Shown here piece after piece: positions 6,259 to 8,909 of a stretch of DNA of 8,909 nt. Below the pieces are notes generated by a model. That model had not been told where the DNA came from and searched no databases. It was given only the letters and a program-made list of their open reading frames with translations. Each line of letters opens with the position of its first letter. Within the stretch, counting starts at the first letter, position 1. The translations under genes were made by a program, and so were the position numbers. Source of the stretch: Sulfurospirillaceae bacterium (lineage in GTDB: Bacteria; Campylobacterota; Campylobacteria; Campylobacterales; Sulfurospirillaceae); assembly GCA_028705785.1 (NCBI GenBank), contig JAQWCT010000101.1:1-8909 (forward strand), in the 5' to 3' direction.

Positions 6259-8300
6259 ACTACTTCTCTTTCTAAAGTTATCAAAAATCTTGTCGGATTA
6301 CAAAAATTATCTAACCTTATGCTGCCTTTCATTTTCTTTTCAAATAGTAATTTACTAATATAAAGGCCGGTACCTGTACCTTCTTCTCCCTTGGTTGTAT
6401 AAAATTGTTCAAATATTTTTTCTGCCATATTTGGATTAATGCCCAAACCATTGTCTTCTACACTAATCATATATGCAGTATTATTTCCCCAAATATTGAT
6501 TGTTATATAGGCATGAAACATATAATCTTTACTTTTCATTTTTGACAACTCATCTTTAGCATTTGATATAAGATTAAGTAAAACCTGCTTAAGATAGGTT
6601 GGATAACCCACTAAATAAAAAGATTTTCTGCTATCATAATTAAACTGTGTTTCTATACCATTGAGTTGTATTTGTGGTGTACAAATACATAAGACATCTT
6701 CTACAATATCAATTAAATTAAACTCTCTTTCAGTAAAATCTTCTTTATAAAAATTACGAAAAACTTGTATTGTTTCGTTCATTAGTTTAATACTCGAACG
6801 AGAGCGACTAAGATGAGATAGCGCATGTGATACATCTAAAGGTTGCTGTGTAGAACTGATCATATCCTCTAAATCACTCACAATTAAAAGCATCGTATTG
6901 AGCGGTTGCCGCCACTGATGCGTAATAGCCCCTATCATTTCGCCGATAGCAGCCATTTTGCTATGCTGAAGAACCATCTGTTCATGTTCTTTGTTTTGCA
7001 TTTCAAGATTGCATTCATGGGTAACATCACTAATCGTAAGAACACATCCTTCCATTCTAATGCCTTTTTCAATAATGGCCATTACTTGAATAAGCATACA
7101 TTCGGAGCTTTTATCACTGATAATTTTAAGCGTTTTAGACATAAGATGATTATCCATCACATCATTAATGTCTTCAATAATTTTTTTGATAAGAGAGGTA
7201 TTACCATTGGAATGAGAAAGGTTTGACAATTCTTCACCAAACTCTATTGGATTTTCTAATTCTAAAAATTTTTGTAAAGGCTCATTAGCAAGTACGATAC
7301 GCTTTTTATTATCAACGATTGCCATAGCATGAATGCTACTATGGGCAAATGAGTCCAAAAGTCGTTTATGTTGAAAAAGTTTTCGTGATAAAAAAAGAAA
7401 TAAGAAAATGCCAAAAAAACCAAAAACGCTAAAACCAATAGCCATAATGACATTTTGGAAAAGTTTTTCATCAATATCTTTAAAAATACTTTCCTCATTC
7501 AATACAGTAGCAAATATCCAATCACTATTTTCCAAAGGTGCATACGATACAAGATATTTTGTTCCAGCATGTTCATAGACAATCGCACCATCCTCTTGAG
7601 GGTTGTCTAATATGACACCAATAGCAGGTTCACAACCATGGCATTTTTGTTTAATAAATCCATAGGGGCTGACCAATATTTTACCTTTTTTACTTACCAA
7701 AAAAGCAAAACCATTAAAAGGTAAATTAATAGAAAGAATCTCTTTTTGAATAAAATCTAAAAAAAGGTCACTTGCCAAAACACCTATAAAGTCGCCATTT
7801 TTATACACAGGCGATACGATGGAAATTACTTCTTCTTCTAACTCATAATCAACATATGGCAATGTGATAAATACGCCTTGCTGTTCTTTTCCTGCAATAT
7901 ACCAAGGTCGTTGCGTTGGGAAAAAACTTTCAGGACGAATCAAACTGACACTTGGAATATAAAAATCGTCGTCATAACCCATATAAACGCTTTTAAATGA
8001 CCCTGCTGCTAATGCCCCTTGGAGAATTCGCCTGATTTCATTAAAATCTTTTTGTGGAGAAAGAGGAGATAAAAATTGTGCAGCAGAAGATATAACACGC
8101 TTTTTTACAGATAACCATTCATCAATTTGCCGCTTATATCCTTTGACGATGTTAAGCTGATTTGTTTTTGCAAGCTCTTGCATCATAGTTTTATTGGCAT
8201 CATAATTGATAAAAACAAGAATAATATAAACAGCTGTTAAAAAAACCAAACACACTACAAATAAAAAACTTGTTAAATACTTTTTATTAAAAATTTGCAT
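6255..8300 (-). CDS. Membrane sensor histidine kinase with dCache and PAS-like domains
   Basis: This 681-residue inner-membrane kinase has a first membrane helix at about 11-32, a periplasmic dCache sensor at about 35-275, and a second helix at about 283-305. A PAS-like region follows at about 315-430. The kinase core has phosphoacceptor H461 in ITHQWRQPLN, a subtype common in epsilon- and deltaproteobacteria, and an ATPase domain with N box NLISNAKDEL (576-585), G1 EDNGLGI (615-621) and G2 GTGTGL (641-646). In the sensor, R131, W133, Y134, Y149 and D178 match the spacing of the amino-acid-binding dCache motif; the first tyrosine of the motif is F126. Two periplasmic cysteines, C220 and C223, form CHGC. 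There is no HAMP, receiver or Hpt domain, so it is not a TorS-type hybrid. Its ribosome binding site is poor. It likely phosphorylates the overlapping response regulator. Confidence 0.93.
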   Translation of the reverse strand: MQIFNKKYLTSFLFVVCLVFLTAVYIILVFINYDANKTMMQELAKTNQLNIVKGYKRQIDEWLSVKKRVISSAAQFLSPLSPQKDFNEIRRILQGALAAGSFKSVYMGYDDDFYIPSVSLIRPESFFPTQRPWYIAGKEQQGVFITLPYVDYELEEEVISIVSPVYKNGDFIGVLASDLFLDFIQKEILSINLPFNGFAFLVSKKGKILVSPYGFIKQKCHGCEPAIGVILDNPQEDGAIVYEHAGTKYLVSYAPLENSDWIFATVLNEESIFKDIDEKLFQNVIMAIGFSVFGFFGIFLFLFLSRKLFQHKRLLDSFAHSSIHAMAIVDNKKRIVLANEPLQKFLELENPIEFGEELSNLSHSNGNTSLIKKIIEDINDVMDNHLMSKTLKIISDKSSECMLIQVMAIIEKGIRMEGCVLTISDVTHECNLEMQNKEHEQMVLQHSKMAAIGEMIGAITHQWRQPLNTMLLIVSDLEDMISSTQQPLDVSHALSHLSRSRSSIKLMNETIQVFRNFYKEDFTEREFNLIDIVEDVLCICTPQIQLNGIETQFNYDSRKSFYLVGYPTYLKQVLLNLISNAKDELSKMKSKDYMFHAYITINIWGNNTAYMISVEDNGLGINPNMAEKIFEQFYTTKGEEGTGTGLYISKLLFEKKMKGSIRLDNFCNPTRFLITLEREVV

Positions 8301-8342
8301 TTTTTTTACTTTTTTTCACAGTATTTTATACTTACAATGTTC

Positions 8343-8385
8343 ACTTTTATTATAATCTTTTTTAAAACACAATCATAATAAAAGT
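8343..8385. repeat. 11-bp inverted repeat across the kinase promoter
   Basis: ACTTTTATTAT (8343-8353) and ATAATAAAAGT (8375-8385) are perfect inverted copies, 21 bp apart. The proximal copy overlaps the -10 hexamer of the kinase promoter. The distal copy extends into the 13-bp motif also found at 5525-5537. The arrangement suits binding of the regulator in two opposed orientations and autoregulation; a hairpin role is less likely because of the low GC. Confidence 0.45.
8349..8354 (-). promoter_or_regulatory. Probable -10 element of the kinase/regulator operon
   Basis: TATAAT on the minus strand lies 48 nt before the kinase ATG in an A/T-rich region. There is no convincing -35 (TTGTGT is only 12 nt upstream), which is normal for sigma-70 promoters of Campylobacterota. 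Confidence 0.55.
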
Positions 8386-8430
8386 ATTTTTAACATAAAT
8401 TGATACATAACGATGTAACTAAAAGCCTCA

Positions 8431-8472
8431 TTATATCAAGAGGTAAAACATAGCGTCATCCTCTTGATATAA
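8431..8472 (-). terminator. Hairpin after the porin gene, probable terminator
   Basis: TTATATCAAGAGG (8431-8443) pairs perfectly with CCTCTTGATATAA (8460-8472), a 13-bp stem with a 16-nt loop, starting 15 nt after the porin stop codon. No U tract follows on the minus strand (TGAGGCTTTTAG), so it may be a weak terminator or an mRNA 3'-end stabiliser. Confidence 0.55.
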
Positions 8473-8486
8473 GTAATAGCCAATGA

Positions 8487-8909
8487 TTAAAATTTATAAT
8501 TTGCTATAAATCTAAAATCTCTTTCATTCTTTTTTGTTTCCAAATCATAATCAATAATGGCATAACGAACTCTTGTTTCTAACCCTTTTAAAGAACCAGA
8601 AAACTTGTACTTTACATCAAAATTCCACTCATCTGCATCATTATTTATATCAACAGAATTGTTATAAACAGCATATCTTGTAAATGCACTTAACCCAGCA
8701 ATACCCACTTGTGAAAAATCATAAGAGATTTTACCTTGATACGAATCAGTACCAGCAGTAATTCCTGTTAACCATTGAACACTGTTATAAGTCCAATCTG
8801 TTCCTTGACCATAACCTACTGCTACATCATTATCTTTTGCTGTTGAGTTATAATAACCATAAAACCCAAATCCAGCTATTTTTGTACCAGCCATTAAGCC
8901 ATAAGTATA
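8487..8909 (-). CDS. Outer-membrane porin, C-terminal part (OprD-like; partial)
   Basis: The reading frame is open from the window edge and encodes 140 residues up to the TAA; the 5' part is outside, and the ATG at 8894 is internal. The protein shows alternating polar and aromatic strands typical of an outer-membrane beta-barrel, such as KISYDFSQVGIAGLSAFTRY, WNFDVKYKF, LETRVRYAIIDY and the final FRFIANYKF. Ending in phenylalanine is the standard signal for barrel assembly. The pattern LKGLETRVRYAIIDYD is reminiscent of OprD/major outer-membrane porins in Campylobacterota. It presumably passes small solutes, but the specificity cannot be read. A hairpin separates it from the kinase operon, so it is probably transcribed independently. 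Confidence 0.75.
   Translation of the reverse strand, partial: YTYGLMAGTKIAGFGFYGYYNSTAKDNDVAVGYGQGTDWTYNSVQWLTGITAGTDSYQGKISYDFSQVGIAGLSAFTRYAVYNNSVDINNDADEWNFDVKYKFSGSLKGLETRVRYAIIDYDLETKKNERDFRFIANYKF

Noticed and set aside
6906..7498. Plus-strand frame (6906-7226) and minus-strand frame (7262-7498) inside the kinase gene
   Set aside because: Both overlap conserved kinase or sensor coding sequence. The hydrophobic minus-strand frame only reflects the second membrane helix read in another frame.
7632..7643. CHGC in the kinase as a haem c attachment site
   Set aside because: The sequence is CHGCE, without the histidine after the second cysteine that CxxCH requires.
1..8909. Mobile element, phage, defence system or CRISPR array
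   Set aside because: No transposase, integrase, nuclease or repeat-spacer pattern is present. Gene content is a coherent respiratory and regulatory locus.

Overview
The window is AT-rich, and every gene I can support lies on the minus strand, so transcription runs from high to low coordinates. The cytochrome bc1 operon with its epsilonproteobacterial-type cytochrome c1 N-terminus, the TorA/TorC-like pair resembling Campylobacter Cj0264c/Cj0265c, and the HQWRQPL-type histidine kinase together suggest a Campylobacterota genome. A Sulfurospirillum-like free-living species is my best guess, but the genus is inference.

Layout in transcription order: (1) 8909-8487, the 3' end of an outer-membrane porin, followed by a hairpin; (2) 8300-5572, a two-component system in which a dCache/PAS histidine kinase overlaps its OmpR-type response regulator by 4 nt; (3) 5451-2447, a periplasmic monohaem cytochrome matching only the C-terminal domain of TorC, overlapping by 4 nt a Tat-exported molybdopterin TMAO/S-oxide reductase of the TorA/DorA class; (4) 2406-2331, two hairpins, the second a strong terminator; (5) 2233-1, a small cytochrome c553-like protein, then Rieske protein, cytochrome b and the start of cytochrome c1, a menaquinol:cytochrome c reductase operon.

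Read as a unit, the window looks like a respiratory island. The bc1 complex oxidises menaquinol and passes electrons to periplasmic c-type cytochromes. The TorC-domain cytochrome probably feeds the TorA-like enzyme. The usual NapC-type membrane quinol dehydrogenase half of TorC is absent, so the neighbouring bc1 complex is a plausible electron source; such coupling has been reported for C. jejuni. The two-component system immediately upstream is the obvious candidate regulator of the reductase. Its promoter region and that of the reductase operon share a 13-bp motif.

I see no phage, insertion sequence, CRISPR, toxin or defence gene, and no RNA gene. The most interesting points are the exact match of the kinase's sensor domain to the amino-acid-binding dCache residue pattern, the shared promoter motif, the stand-alone TorC domain beside bc1, an active-site tyrosine pointing to S-oxide use, and a 14-bp palindrome present both upstream of the bc1 operon and inside petC.
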